From contig NZ_JAMPYG010000009.1 of the NCBI RefSeq assembly GCF_023700745.1, positions 62,001 to 126,000 of the forward strand: a DNA stretch of 64,000 nt, given 5' to 3'. Both the position numbers and the translations under genes were made by a program. The notes under the pieces were generated by a model. It was not told where the DNA came from and made no database searches. It saw nothing but the letters and a program-made list of their open reading frames with translations. This document shows, in pieces, positions 53,290-61,217 of this stretch; the stretch's first letter is position 1; the number at the start of each line of letters is the position of its first letter. The stretch comes from Rhodoferax sp. GTDB lineage: Bacteria; Pseudomonadota; Gammaproteobacteria; Burkholderiales; Burkholderiaceae_C.

Positions 53290-53777
53290 GCCCGGTCATT
53301 CCGGGCCGAGCCTGGCAATGGTCTCTTTGTCAGGCGTGCTAGGCATAAATAGTTACCCTGATTTTGTGTGTGCTACCTTGTGGATAACTGATGGTACAAG
53401 CGGCGTAAGCCGCGCGGGCTGTGGCTTTCCAGACGGTGCCCAAAAAACAGTCATTCCAAGCGCCTTTTTTTAAATACTCATTGGAGAACGAGATTTTGTG
53501 TTAGCACTTTGAATCCTCGGTATCTGCACCCGGTGCAAGCTGCCGGCCATCAAAGTTACCCATTGAAACTGTGCGCTAGTTTGTGGATAAGCATGTTTAA
53601 AAGCCGCCAAACCCGCGCCAGCACTGGGCTGGCACGCTGTGCTACAAAAAACATCAGCCGAACAACCTTGGTAGCGGCTGGCAATGCCCGTTTCAATGAT
53701 TCCAAGCGCAAAGCTTAATGTTGGACGAGCGGACGCAGCGCAACAAGGTCTCTTTTTCAATCAGATAATCACCGCAC
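53290..53777. other. Gene-free stretch with two DnaA-box sequences
   Basis: No convincing gene lies in these 488 bp. It starts with a small hairpin (GCCCGG-TCATT-CCGGGC). TGTGGATAA, the complement of the DnaA box TTATCCACA, occurs perfectly at 53379-53387 and 53582-53590 in the same orientation. ATTCCAAGCGC occurs twice (53453-53463 and 53699-53709). It may hold the promoter of the YedE pair; no -10/-35 pair is clear. Confidence 0.55.
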
Positions 53778-54251
53778 ATGATCTTTTCAAGCAATCTCTT
53801 TCCTCTGGGCTGGCAGCACTACCTGCTGGGTGGCCTGTTGATTGGCGCGGGCACGGCGTTGCTGTTTGTTTTGACGGGCCGCATTGGCGGGATGAGCACG
53901 GTGCTTTCCAGCACCTGGTCTTTTGTCGTGCAGAGGCCCTTTTTTCAGCAAGCACAGTTTGTCTCTTCACGCGCCTGGCGACTGGTGTATGCAAGCGGGC
54001 TGATACTGGGGGCGCTGCTGTGGTGGCTGGGGTTTGCCGATAGGGCAACGCAAAGCACCAGCGTGCCGGTATGGCAATTGCTGCTGGGAGGTTTTTTTGT
54101 AGGCTACGGAGCCCGCCTGGGCAAAGGCTGCACCTCGGGTCACGGCATTTGTGGTCTGGGTTCGCTGCAATGGCCGTCGCTGTTGGCGGTTCTGACATTC
54201 ATGGCAACCGCATTTCTGACGGCCAATCTGATGGCCAGGTGGCTGGCATGA
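53778..54251 (+). CDS. YedE/YeeE family transporter, part A
   Basis: A 157-residue membrane protein with four to five helices, one half of a split YedE/YeeE (thiosulfate or sulfur-compound uptake) transporter. The family's cysteine motif is visible as GKGCTSGHGICGLG near residue 118, and an opening helix is GGLLIGAGTALLFVLTGRIGG. Its stop overlaps the start of part B (ATGA), so the two halves are made together. The transported substrate (thiosulfate, sulfide or other) cannot be judged from the sequence. Confidence 0.88.
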   Translation: MIFSSNLFPLGWQHYLLGGLLIGAGTALLFVLTGRIGGMSTVLSSTWSFVVQRPFFQQAQFVSSRAWRLVYASGLILGALLWWLGFADRATQSTSVPVWQLLLGGFFVGYGARLGKGCTSGHGICGLGSLQWPSLLAVLTFMATAFLTANLMARWLA

Positions 54252-54670
54252 CGACACACAAGGAGTCGCTGCCGAAAATAATCGCCACGCTGGCAGCGGG
54301 CATGCTGTTTGGCTTCGGACTGTCCTTCTCGACCATGATCCAGCCTGAGGTGGTGCTGAGCTTTTTGCGCCTGCAGGATTTTGGCCTGATGCTGGTCATG
54401 GGCGGCGCCGTCATGGTGGTGCTGCTGACTTACAAATTGGCACCACGACTGCTCTCAAAACCTGTCTTTGACTCGCATTTTCACAGCCACCCAAGCGTCT
54501 GGAACAAAGACACCCTGATGGGTTCGGCGCTGTTTGGTGTCGGCTGGGGCTTGTGCGGTGTCTGTCCCGGACCAGCCATTGCGGCGCTTGGCGTTGGCAA
54601 CGCCGACTTGCTGTGGGCGCTGGCCGGCATGGCGGCCGGAGCGCTGGTACAAGGCCTGCGAGCCAAATAA
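54248..54670 (+). CDS. YedE/YeeE family transporter, part B
   Basis: A 140-residue membrane protein completing the split YedE/YeeE pair. Helices begin IATLAAGMLFGFGLSFSTM, and the second conserved cysteine loop is GWGLCGVCPGPAIAALG, matching the CxGxCPGP signature of the second half. The ATG at 54248 overlaps the part A stop; a longer reading upstream is a shadow of part A. It is convergent with the SirB1-family gene. Confidence 0.88.
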   Translation: MTTHKESLPKIIATLAAGMLFGFGLSFSTMIQPEVVLSFLRLQDFGLMLVMGGAVMVVLLTYKLAPRLLSKPVFDSHFHSHPSVWNKDTLMGSALFGVGWGLCGVCPGPAIAALGVGNADLLWALAGMAAGALVQGLRAK

Positions 54671-54702
54671 TCCCCTGCCAGTCCGCCTGGTCTGATGCTT
54701 TC

Positions 54703-55554
54703 TTACTGTGTGGCGCGTCGCAGTTCGCCCACCCGGGCCGCGATGTCACGACGGTCGCCAGCTTCGGTGGCATTGGCAAGGTAGGTTTCCAGATCTTCCA
54801 GGGCGTGCCCCGTGTGGCCGACTTCAGCATGCGCCAAACCCCGGTCACGGTACTCCGACCAGGCTTGCGGTAACAGCACAATCAGGCGATCCAGCACCAT
54901 GATCAGGCGCGGCCAGTCGCGCTGCGCAGCATGGATGTCCTTGAGGTTGTACAACATGCGCGCAATGATGTCACGGGGGGGCGCAGCCTGCAGATACAGA
55001 CCTAGCGGCAGTTCCTGATCCTCTTCCAGGCCTACCAGGTCTTGAAACGGCGCCAGCCGCTCGGACAGTTCTTCACGGCTGAGGGACTTGCCGGTCAGTG
55101 GGTCGATCACCACCTGGCCCTCGGTCAAATTGACCTTGACCATGAAGTGCCCCGGAAAACTGATGCCACGCACCGTCAGTCCGATCCCCTGGGCCAGTTC
55201 CAGCCAGATCACTGCCAGGGAAATCGGGATCGCGAGACGGGTCAGCAATACCACATGCACGTAGCTGTTATCCGGGTCCATGAAGTTATTGAAATTGCCG
55301 CCAAAGTTCAGGTCGCGGTAAACAAACTGGTTCAGGACACGGAGTTTTTGCAAGGAGCCGGCATCTGCCGGCAAGCGGCGCTTCAGCCGCGCCAGCAACT
55401 GGTCCACATCACCCAGCACCTGTTGCACACTGAGGTCCGGGTACTCATCTTGCGCCAGGCTGATGGCGGCTTCCAGCAGGGGGAAATCTGCATCGCTGTG
55501 CACCAGAGCAGAGAAATACTCCAGTGGGGTGGGAATGTTCAGTGACAGATTCAT
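54703..55554 (-). CDS. SirB1/transglutaminase-like and TPR-like protein
   Basis: A 283-residue cytoplasmic protein of the SirB1 (YchA) family. The N-terminal transglutaminase-like core includes LRVLNQFVYRDLNFGGN, then YVHVVLLTRLAIPISLAVIW and GISFPGHFMVKVN; the active cysteine of true transglutaminases is absent, as usual here. The C-terminal part has two TPR-like helices (WPRLIMVLDRLIVLLPQAWS, AEVGHTGHALEDLETYL). The biological role is not known. It lies 12 bp downstream of murJ on the same strand and is probably co-transcribed. Confidence 0.88.
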   Translation of the reverse strand: MNLSLNIPTPLEYFSALVHSDADFPLLEAAISLAQDEYPDLSVQQVLGDVDQLLARLKRRLPADAGSLQKLRVLNQFVYRDLNFGGNFNNFMDPDNSYVHVVLLTRLAIPISLAVIWLELAQGIGLTVRGISFPGHFMVKVNLTEGQVVIDPLTGKSLSREELSERLAPFQDLVGLEEDQELPLGLYLQAAPPRDIIARMLYNLKDIHAAQRDWPRLIMVLDRLIVLLPQAWSEYRDRGLAHAEVGHTGHALEDLETYLANATEAGDRRDIAARVGELRRATQ

Positions 55555-55566
55555 GGGGCCTATTGT

Positions 55567-57132
55567 CTATCGTCTTAAAAACTGGCGCAGTTTCATGCCA
55601 GCAGCCCATAAGGCGAAAAAGTAAATCAGGCCGGAGGCCAGCAAAATGGATGACAGCAGCCCAATCCGCTTCAAACTTTCAGACCGCAGTGCCGTCCAGG
55701 CAAAGTGGCTGTTCGCCCAAACCAGAAACAGAGCCAGCAAAACGCAGGCAGCCAGAACCTGCAGCACAAACAGGCCCCAGCCCGGCTCAGGCTTGTAGCT
55801 GCCACGTTTCAGCAGACCCAGCAACAGCCACAGCGCATTGACCATGGCGCCAATGCCGATCGACAGGGTGAGTGCGGCATGGGCAAAAACGGGCACCAAA
55901 GCCACGTTCAGCAACTGGGTCAGCACCAACACCACCACCGCCACCTTGACCGGGGTTTTGGTGTCCTGGCTGGCAAAATAACCGGGCGCCAGCACCTTGA
56001 TGGCCACAATGCCGACCAAACCCACACCCCAGCCCATCAGCGCACGCGTGACCTGCTGCACGTCAAAGTCGGTCATGGCACCGTAATGGTAGAGCACCGC
56101 CACCAGCGGCTTCGGAAACAGCAGCAGTGCCAGGGCACAGGGCACGGCCAGCAGAACCACCAGGCGCAGGCCCCAGTCCAGCATGGCCGAATAACGTGCC
56201 GTATCGCCGCTGGCGCGCGCCATGGCCAGCTGCGGCATCAGCACCACACCCATGGCCACGCCCAGCATGGCTGTGGGAAATTCCATGAGCCGATCGGCAT
56301 AGGTGATCCAGCTCACGCTGCCCGGCGCCAGGTAGGAGGCGATCTGGGTGTTGATGAGCATCGACAAATGTGCCACACCGACCCCCAGCAAGGCCGGGCC
56401 CATCAGGATGAGGATGTTCTGAGTGCCCGAATCGGCCCAGGCCTGCTTCAAGGCCGACCAGCGCCAGGCCAGTCGGGGGTTGAGCCCAAGCCGTTTCAAG
56501 GCCAGCCATTGCACCGACAACTGCAGCACACCGCCCAGCAAAACGCCTCCGGCAAGGGCATAAATGGGCTCCAGCCCCAAGGTTTTGAACCAGGGTGCCC
56601 CCAGCCAGGCGGCAAAGATCATGCAGATATTGAGCAGCACAGGGGTGGCGGCTGGCACGGCAAAACGTTTGTAGGTGTTGAGCACCCCCGCGCCCAGCGC
56701 CACCAGCGACATGAAGGCGATGTAGGGAAACATCCAGCGCGTCAAACGCACCGCCACGTCATAGCCATGCGGGTCCTGCTGCATGCCGCTGGCCATGGCC
56801 CACACCATGCCACCGGCGCCCAGCACACCCAGCACGCTCAAGCACAGGAGCGCCCAGGCCAGCACCGTGGCGACACGGTCAATCAGGACCTTGGTTGCGA
56901 CATCACCCTGTTGCGCTTTGGAAGCGGCCAACACCGGCACAAAAGCCTGGCTGAAAGCCCCTTCACCAAAAAACCGCCGGAACAGATTGGGAATGCGAAA
57001 CGCCACATTAAAGGCGTCGGTCATGGCTGAAGCGCCAAACGTAGCGGCGATCAACAGCTCACGCACCAGCCCGGTGATGCGCGACAACAGCGTCAAGCCT
57101 GACACCACAGAGGCGGACTTGAATAAGCTCAC
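55567..57132 (-). CDS. murJ: Lipid II flippase MurJ
   Basis: A 521-residue inner-membrane protein of the MOP family that flips the peptidoglycan precursor lipid II. It has about 14 helices. LFKSASVVSGLTLLSRITGL and the charged-arginine segment RIPNLFRRFFGEGAFSQAFV are diagnostic, and the arginines of the central cavity are expected there. The start is GTG at 57132, whose last bases overlap the stop of a small upstream frame (GTGA). The length agrees with MurJ. Downstream is the SirB1-family gene. Confidence 0.94.
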   Translation of the reverse strand: MSLFKSASVVSGLTLLSRITGLVRELLIAATFGASAMTDAFNVAFRIPNLFRRFFGEGAFSQAFVPVLAASKAQQGDVATKVLIDRVATVLAWALLCLSVLGVLGAGGMVWAMASGMQQDPHGYDVAVRLTRWMFPYIAFMSLVALGAGVLNTYKRFAVPAATPVLLNICMIFAAWLGAPWFKTLGLEPIYALAGGVLLGGVLQLSVQWLALKRLGLNPRLAWRWSALKQAWADSGTQNILILMGPALLGVGVAHLSMLINTQIASYLAPGSVSWITYADRLMEFPTAMLGVAMGVVLMPQLAMARASGDTARYSAMLDWGLRLVVLLAVPCALALLLFPKPLVAVLYHYGAMTDFDVQQVTRALMGWGVGLVGIVAIKVLAPGYFASQDTKTPVKVAVVVLVLTQLLNVALVPVFAHAALTLSIGIGAMVNALWLLLGLLKRGSYKPEPGWGLFVLQVLAACVLLALFLVWANSHFAWTALRSESLKRIGLLSSILLASGLIYFFALWAAGMKLRQFLRR

Positions 57133-57314
57133 CGCGTCCCCAACCCGCTCTGCCAGCCCATCATGGCGCTGGCCACCCACATCCCGATCACCAAGACGCC
57201 ACCCACCAGCGCGATACGGCCAGGATGTGATGGATTAAAACGGATTTTTTGAAAGATTTCATAGAATAAAGACTCGCGCGGATTGTAGTCATGGCTTGAA
57301 AAGCCGGATTCCAT
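57129..57314 (-). CDS. Possible small membrane protein upstream of murJ
   Basis: A 61-residue frame starting ATG at 57314 and ending over the murJ start (GTGA overlap). The first half is polar (SSHDYNPRESLFYEIFQKIR), the second a single membrane helix (GRIALVGGVLVIGMWVASAM). Overlap with murJ and the plausible helix argue for a gene, but I know no family and no strong ribosome-binding site is seen. It may be a leader for murJ. Confidence 0.4.
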   Translation of the reverse strand: MESGFSSHDYNPRESLFYEIFQKIRFNPSHPGRIALVGGVLVIGMWVASAMMGWQSGLGTR

Positions 57315-57408
57315 CTTTTATTTGCAAGTGGCTGGAATAAAACCGTTGCGCGCCCTGTTCATGTGATTGCAAACGTCTGTTTGCTTTTCCCCAACTTAGG
57401 AGTTCATC

Positions 57409-57792
57409 ATGACATTCAAATCACCGACACTTTTCATGACCTCGGTCACTTTTGCCATGCTGACGGCATGCGCCACTGTGGCGTCCGCGCCGGTCAATGT
57501 CTCTGACGGCGTGCTGGTTGGTCCCAACGGCATGACGCTCTACACCTTTGACAAGGATGTAGCCGGCAGCGGCAAGTCAGTCTGCAATGGCCCCTGCGCC
57601 ACCAATTGGCCACCCCTCATGGCAGCCCAGGGCGAGTCCGCCAGCGGTGACTTCAGCATCGTCACCCGGGATGACGGCAGCAAGCAATGGGCGGTCAAGG
57701 GCAAGCCCGTGTATTACTGGGTCAAGGACAGCAAGCCTGGCGACAAAACCGGGGACGGCTTTAATGGTATCTGGCAAGTTGCCAAACCCTGA
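57409..57792 (+). CDS. Secreted-repeat lipoprotein (COG4315 type)
   Basis: A 127-residue lipoprotein: the signal peptide ends at the lipobox MLTAC. The mature part carries the repeat seen in this family, GPNGMTLYTFDKDVAGSGKS with CNGPCATNWPPL, then KQWAVKGKPVYYWVKDSKPG. The two cysteines in CNGPC may form a disulfide. The function is unknown. A strong ribosome-binding site (TTAGGAG) precedes the ATG. It lies 35 bp ahead of an ECF sigma factor, so it may belong to that regulon or operon. Confidence 0.88.
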   Translation: MTFKSPTLFMTSVTFAMLTACATVASAPVNVSDGVLVGPNGMTLYTFDKDVAGSGKSVCNGPCATNWPPLMAAQGESASGDFSIVTRDDGSKQWAVKGKPVYYWVKDSKPGDKTGDGFNGIWQVAKP

Positions 57793-57827
57793 TTGAACAA
57801 CTCAGCCAGCACCCCGGTGATCAACCC

Positions 57828-58379
57828 ATGAGCCGCGAACTCATGGTGGCCCAGATCCCCTCACTGCGCCGTTATGCACGGGCGCTCACGGGCGACACCT
57901 GGGCGGCCGATGACCTGGTGCAGGACACGCTGGAGCGTGCCTGCAACAAATGGCGTTTGTGGCTGGTGGGAAGCAACTTGCGGGCCTGGCTGTTCAGTGT
58001 GATGCACAACCTGTTTGTCAATCAATTGCGCCAGTCAGCAGGCGGCGCACGCGCAACGATGCTCGATATTGACGATCTGGCCGATGTTCTACCGGCCCCA
58101 GCGTCCAACGCTGACCAGACGCTCGACCTGCAACGCTGCCTGCTGCGTCTACCGCCAGAGCAGCGTGAAGTGTTGTTATTGGTCAGCATGGAAGACATGA
58201 GTTATGCCGAGATTGCCAAGGTCACCGGCGTTCCGCTGGGAACCGTGATGTCGCGCCTGTCACGTGCCAGGGCCCGATTGCAGTCCCTGCTGGAAGCACC
58301 CGCACATGTGCCGGCAGACCCGGCCGTCGATCATGCGGCATCGACTTGTTCCGTGACGACGCTACACCGTTTGAAATGA
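57828..58379 (+). CDS. ECF RNA polymerase sigma factor
   Basis: A 183-residue sigma-70-family factor with only regions 2 and 4. Region 2 is visible in AADDLVQDTLERACNKWRLW and LRAWLFSVMHNLFVNQLRQ. Region 4 helix-turn-helix is EDMSYAEIAKVTGVPLGTVM followed by SRLSRARARL. It would direct polymerase to its own regulon when freed from the downstream anti-sigma protein. The two genes are 13 bp apart. The lipoprotein upstream is likely part of the same response. Confidence 0.92.
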   Translation: MSRELMVAQIPSLRRYARALTGDTWAADDLVQDTLERACNKWRLWLVGSNLRAWLFSVMHNLFVNQLRQSAGGARATMLDIDDLADVLPAPASNADQTLDLQRCLLRLPPEQREVLLLVSMEDMSYAEIAKVTGVPLGTVMSRLSRARARLQSLLEAPAHVPADPAVDHAASTCSVTTLHRLK

Positions 58380-58392
58380 ACCGCCCACCACC

Positions 58393-59217
58393 ATGAATCG
58401 CAAGCCCAAGCGCCCACTGTCTGACGATGATCTCCACGCCTTGCTGGACGGTCAGGCTTCGCCCGACGAGCTGGCTGCGCTGCGCACGAGACTGGCAGAT
58501 GACCCTGACGCGCAGGCCAGATTTACGCAGTGGCAGCGCCAGCGCGACACATTGCATCGCCTGCACGCCCAGGTTCTGTCCGAAGCGGTCCCGGCTGCAC
58601 TGGTGCAGGCTGCAACAGCCAGCGCCATACGCACAAGCGGCAGACACTGGGCGCGTTATGGTGGCATGGCGGCCGGTGTGGTGATGGCCTTTGGTGCGGG
58701 CTGGCTGGCCAACGCCAACTGGCAGGACAGGAGCGGGCAGGCTTCCGTGCCACCCGGTATGGCAAGCGCCCAACCCGCGCGTGAATTCATCCATCAGGCC
58801 GTACTGGCCCACGCCGTTTACACACCAGAAAGTCGCCATCCGGTTGAGGTGTCGGCGCAAGAACAACAGCATCTGGTGCAATGGTTGTCCAAACGACTGA
58901 ACAAAACCCTCAAGGTACCTGATTTGACAGCACAAGGCTTTGATCTGGTGGGTGGACGGCTGTTGCCTGGCGAGGCCGGGGCGCGTGCACAGTTCATGTT
59001 CCAGGACGGAGCCGGTCAGCGCGTGACGCTTTACCTGGGTGCAGTACCTCAGACCACAGCAGACCTGTCAAGCCAGGAAACCGGATTCCGCTTCGAGCCC
59101 CAAGCTGCCATACCCAGTTTTTACTGGTTCGACCAGGGATTTGCCTACGCACTGGCAGGCCAATTGCCACGCGCAGCGCTGATGCAGTTGGCCCAAGCGG
59201 TCTACAGCCAACTTTAA
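58393..59217 (+). CDS. Membrane anti-sigma factor
   Basis: A 274-residue protein with a cytoplasmic N-terminal domain of the anti-sigma type (LSDDDLHALLDGQASPDELA, then helical RTRLADDPDAQARFTQWQRQ). One membrane helix lies near residues 92-110 (YGGMAAGVVMAFGAGWLAN), followed by a periplasmic C-terminal domain (from about 130) that presumably senses a signal. No zinc-binding HxxxCxxC motif is present. It follows the ECF sigma gene by 13 bp, the usual order, and would bind and silence it until the signal arrives. Confidence 0.85.
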   Translation: MNRKPKRPLSDDDLHALLDGQASPDELAALRTRLADDPDAQARFTQWQRQRDTLHRLHAQVLSEAVPAALVQAATASAIRTSGRHWARYGGMAAGVVMAFGAGWLANANWQDRSGQASVPPGMASAQPAREFIHQAVLAHAVYTPESRHPVEVSAQEQQHLVQWLSKRLNKTLKVPDLTAQGFDLVGGRLLPGEAGARAQFMFQDGAGQRVTLYLGAVPQTTADLSSQETGFRFEPQAAIPSFYWFDQGFAYALAGQLPRAALMQLAQAVYSQL

Positions 59218-59234
59218 GGGCGGCACAAACAAGG

Positions 59235-60335
59235 TCAGGCCAGTGTGCGCAGTGGGTGGCAATGTGGCAGCCACGGGCTGTCAAAAAATGGCTCCACCAT
59301 CTCCGGCGTGACGTCCTCAATGCGCGCAGGCTGCCATCGCGGCGCATTGTCCTTGTCGATCACCAGCGCACGTATGCCCTCTGCGGTCTCGGTTTGGGCA
59401 CCGCTGCGCGCCAGATGCCTCGGGAAGAAGCAGCGCCGCATCATGTCGCGCTCCATCTGCAAGTCTTGCGCTACCGTAAGGTGGCGCGCCCGGCGGATCT
59501 GTTCAAACGCCACATGCAGCATCAGAGGCGAGCGCTGACGCAACTGCAGGGCGGTGCGCTGAGCCCATTCGGAAGTATCGGCTTCGAGGGCGTGGACGAT
59601 GGCGCAGACTGAATCCAGCGCGAAAAAGGCATCGATCCGGCTCCTGTCCAACCCAGCTTGCCCGTCATGGTGGACAGCAAATACGGCAAGCCATGCCGCC
59701 ATCTGACCCGCGTCCGTAGGATTGATCTCAGCCAGCGCATCCCAGGCTTGTGGCAGCCGTTCGGCATCCAGGCAATGATCGGCCAAACCCTGTTGAATGG
59801 CCTGCGCAGCGCCCAGTGAGGTTCCGGTCAGGGCCAGCCACTCACCCCCATGCCCGGGGCAGCGGCTCAGAAAATAGCCGCCTCCGACATCCGGGAACAG
59901 GCCGATGGTGGTCTCCGGCATGGCCAACTTGCTGCGCGAGGTGACCAGCCGGTAAGATGCGCCCTGGCTCAGGCCCATGCCACCGCCCATGACCACGCCG
60001 TCCATGAAAGCCAGCACTGGCTTGGGGTAGCGATGGATCAGGTGGTTGAGGCTGTACTCCTCGGTAAAAAAATCTTCGGGGGCCGGGTCGCCCGAGAGCA
60101 GGGCCTGGTGAAAAAAGCGGATGTCCCCACCGGCACAAAAAGCGCCAAAAGGCCCGGCCTTGTTGCAACCACGCAGGGCCACAGCCTTGACACGGCCATC
60201 TTCACGCCAGGCCAGCAGGCAAGTGGTCAAGGCCCGGATCATGGGCAGCGTCAAAGCGTTGAGGGACTGCGGCCGGTTCAGGGTGATGAACCCCACCCGG
60301 CCCCGAACCTCGCACAGGACGTCATGCGTTGTCAT
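59235..60335 (-). CDS. Enoyl-CoA hydratase/isomerase family (3-hydroxyisobutyryl-CoA hydrolase-like)
   Basis: A 366-residue crotonase-fold protein of the longer HIBYL-CoA-hydrolase type. The oxyanion-hole region is GAFCAGGDIRFFHQ and the second signature GVVMGGGMGLSQGASYRLV. The segment MPETTIGLFPDVGGGYFLSR, with the catalytic glutamate and aspartate region, is characteristic of the valine-degradation hydrolase rather than short hydratases. Its reaction would be hydrolysis of 3-hydroxyisobutyryl-CoA. It overlaps the transporter gene start by ATGA and is the last gene of the typA operon. It is convergent with the anti-sigma gene. Confidence 0.88.
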   Translation of the reverse strand: MTTHDVLCEVRGRVGFITLNRPQSLNALTLPMIRALTTCLLAWREDGRVKAVALRGCNKAGPFGAFCAGGDIRFFHQALLSGDPAPEDFFTEEYSLNHLIHRYPKPVLAFMDGVVMGGGMGLSQGASYRLVTSRSKLAMPETTIGLFPDVGGGYFLSRCPGHGGEWLALTGTSLGAAQAIQQGLADHCLDAERLPQAWDALAEINPTDAGQMAAWLAVFAVHHDGQAGLDRSRIDAFFALDSVCAIVHALEADTSEWAQRTALQLRQRSPLMLHVAFEQIRRARHLTVAQDLQMERDMMRRCFFPRHLARSGAQTETAEGIRALVIDKDNAPRWQPARIEDVTPEMVEPFFDSPWLPHCHPLRTLA

Positions 60336-61216
60336 CGCGTCACGGCGTTGTTCCGCCAGCCAAGCATTTCGTTGACGACCAGTGCGCCGATGACCAGCGT
60401 ACCGCCAGCCAACACATCCTGACCAAGCACTTCACCCGCGCCTACCCAGGCGAGCAAGATGCCAAAAATGACCTCCAGCAGACCCAGCAGCGCCACTTCG
60501 GGGGCCTTCAGGACGCGGGCGCACGCCACCACCAAAATACAGGGAATGGCCAATTGGCCCAATCCCAGACCAAACAGCAGCGACAAATCATGGGCAGACG
60601 CCTGAAACGGCCAGGCCAGCGGGAGGGTGACCAATGACGACAGCACAGCACCCACCAGCACAGCGGGCATCAGGTCAATGCGTTTGCCGTGTGCTTGCGC
60701 ATACTGGTTGATGGTCCAGTTGGCGGAGCCGGCAATCGGCACGCAAAGCGCCACCAGCGTGCCTGCCAAACTGATACCTTGTCCCAATTGACTGGCATAC
60801 ATGTAAGCAATGCCAGCACCCGCCACCACAATCGCCAGCCAGGTACGCAGCGGAATGCGGTGGCCGATAAAAACGCGCGCCATCAGAGCGGTCAGCAAGG
60901 GTGACAAGGACATGGTCACCAGCACATTGGCGACCGTGGTGAGCATGATGGCCACCATGAAAAAGGTGAACATGCCGCACCAGCACAGGCCGGACAACCA
61001 CAGCGCCGCACCACCATGGCGCATGCGGCTGAACACCTCGCGGCCTTTGAGCAATGGCAATATCACCAGCAGGCACAACATGGTGAAAAAGCTGCGCCAG
61101 AAAGTGACCTCGAACTTCTGCGCATGCTCCAGATGGCGCGTGACAACGCCAGCGGTGGACCACATCAGGGTCACCGCCACCATCAGCCAGACCGCCCGGT
61201 TATGTGTGAGCTTCAA
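60332..61216 (-). CDS. EamA/DMT-family transporter
   Basis: A 294-residue inner-membrane protein with about ten helices in two EamA repeats (first begins WLMVAVTLMWSTAGVVTRH, second around SLAGTLVALCVPIAGSANW). The drug/metabolite transporter family exports amino acids, nucleobases or other metabolites; the substrate is unknown. The start TTG at 61216 lies 1 bp past the typA stop (TAA-C-TTG), and a later ATG is possible but would cut the first helix. The stop overlaps the enoyl-CoA hydratase family gene by ATGA. Confidence 0.85.
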   Translation of the reverse strand: MKLTHNRAVWLMVAVTLMWSTAGVVTRHLEHAQKFEVTFWRSFFTMLCLLVILPLLKGREVFSRMRHGGAALWLSGLCWCGMFTFFMVAIMLTTVANVLVTMSLSPLLTALMARVFIGHRIPLRTWLAIVVAGAGIAYMYASQLGQGISLAGTLVALCVPIAGSANWTINQYAQAHGKRIDLMPAVLVGAVLSSLVTLPLAWPFQASAHDLSLLFGLGLGQLAIPCILVVACARVLKAPEVALLGLLEVIFGILLAWVGAGEVLGQDVLAGGTLVIGALVVNEMLGWRNNAVTR

Positions 61217-61217
61217 G

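Noticed and set aside
53470-53760. A 96-codon minus-strand frame in the gene-free stretch
   Set aside because: No ribosome-binding site, cysteine/serine-rich composition without pattern, and no family resemblance.
53640-53760. A possible integron attC-like palindrome
   Set aside because: Only loose similarity to core sites, no integrase gene and no cassette array.
55705-57030. A 441-codon plus-strand frame across murJ
   Set aside because: The translation is rich in His/Gln/Arg, typical of the reverse of hydrophobic coding sequence, and murJ is certain.
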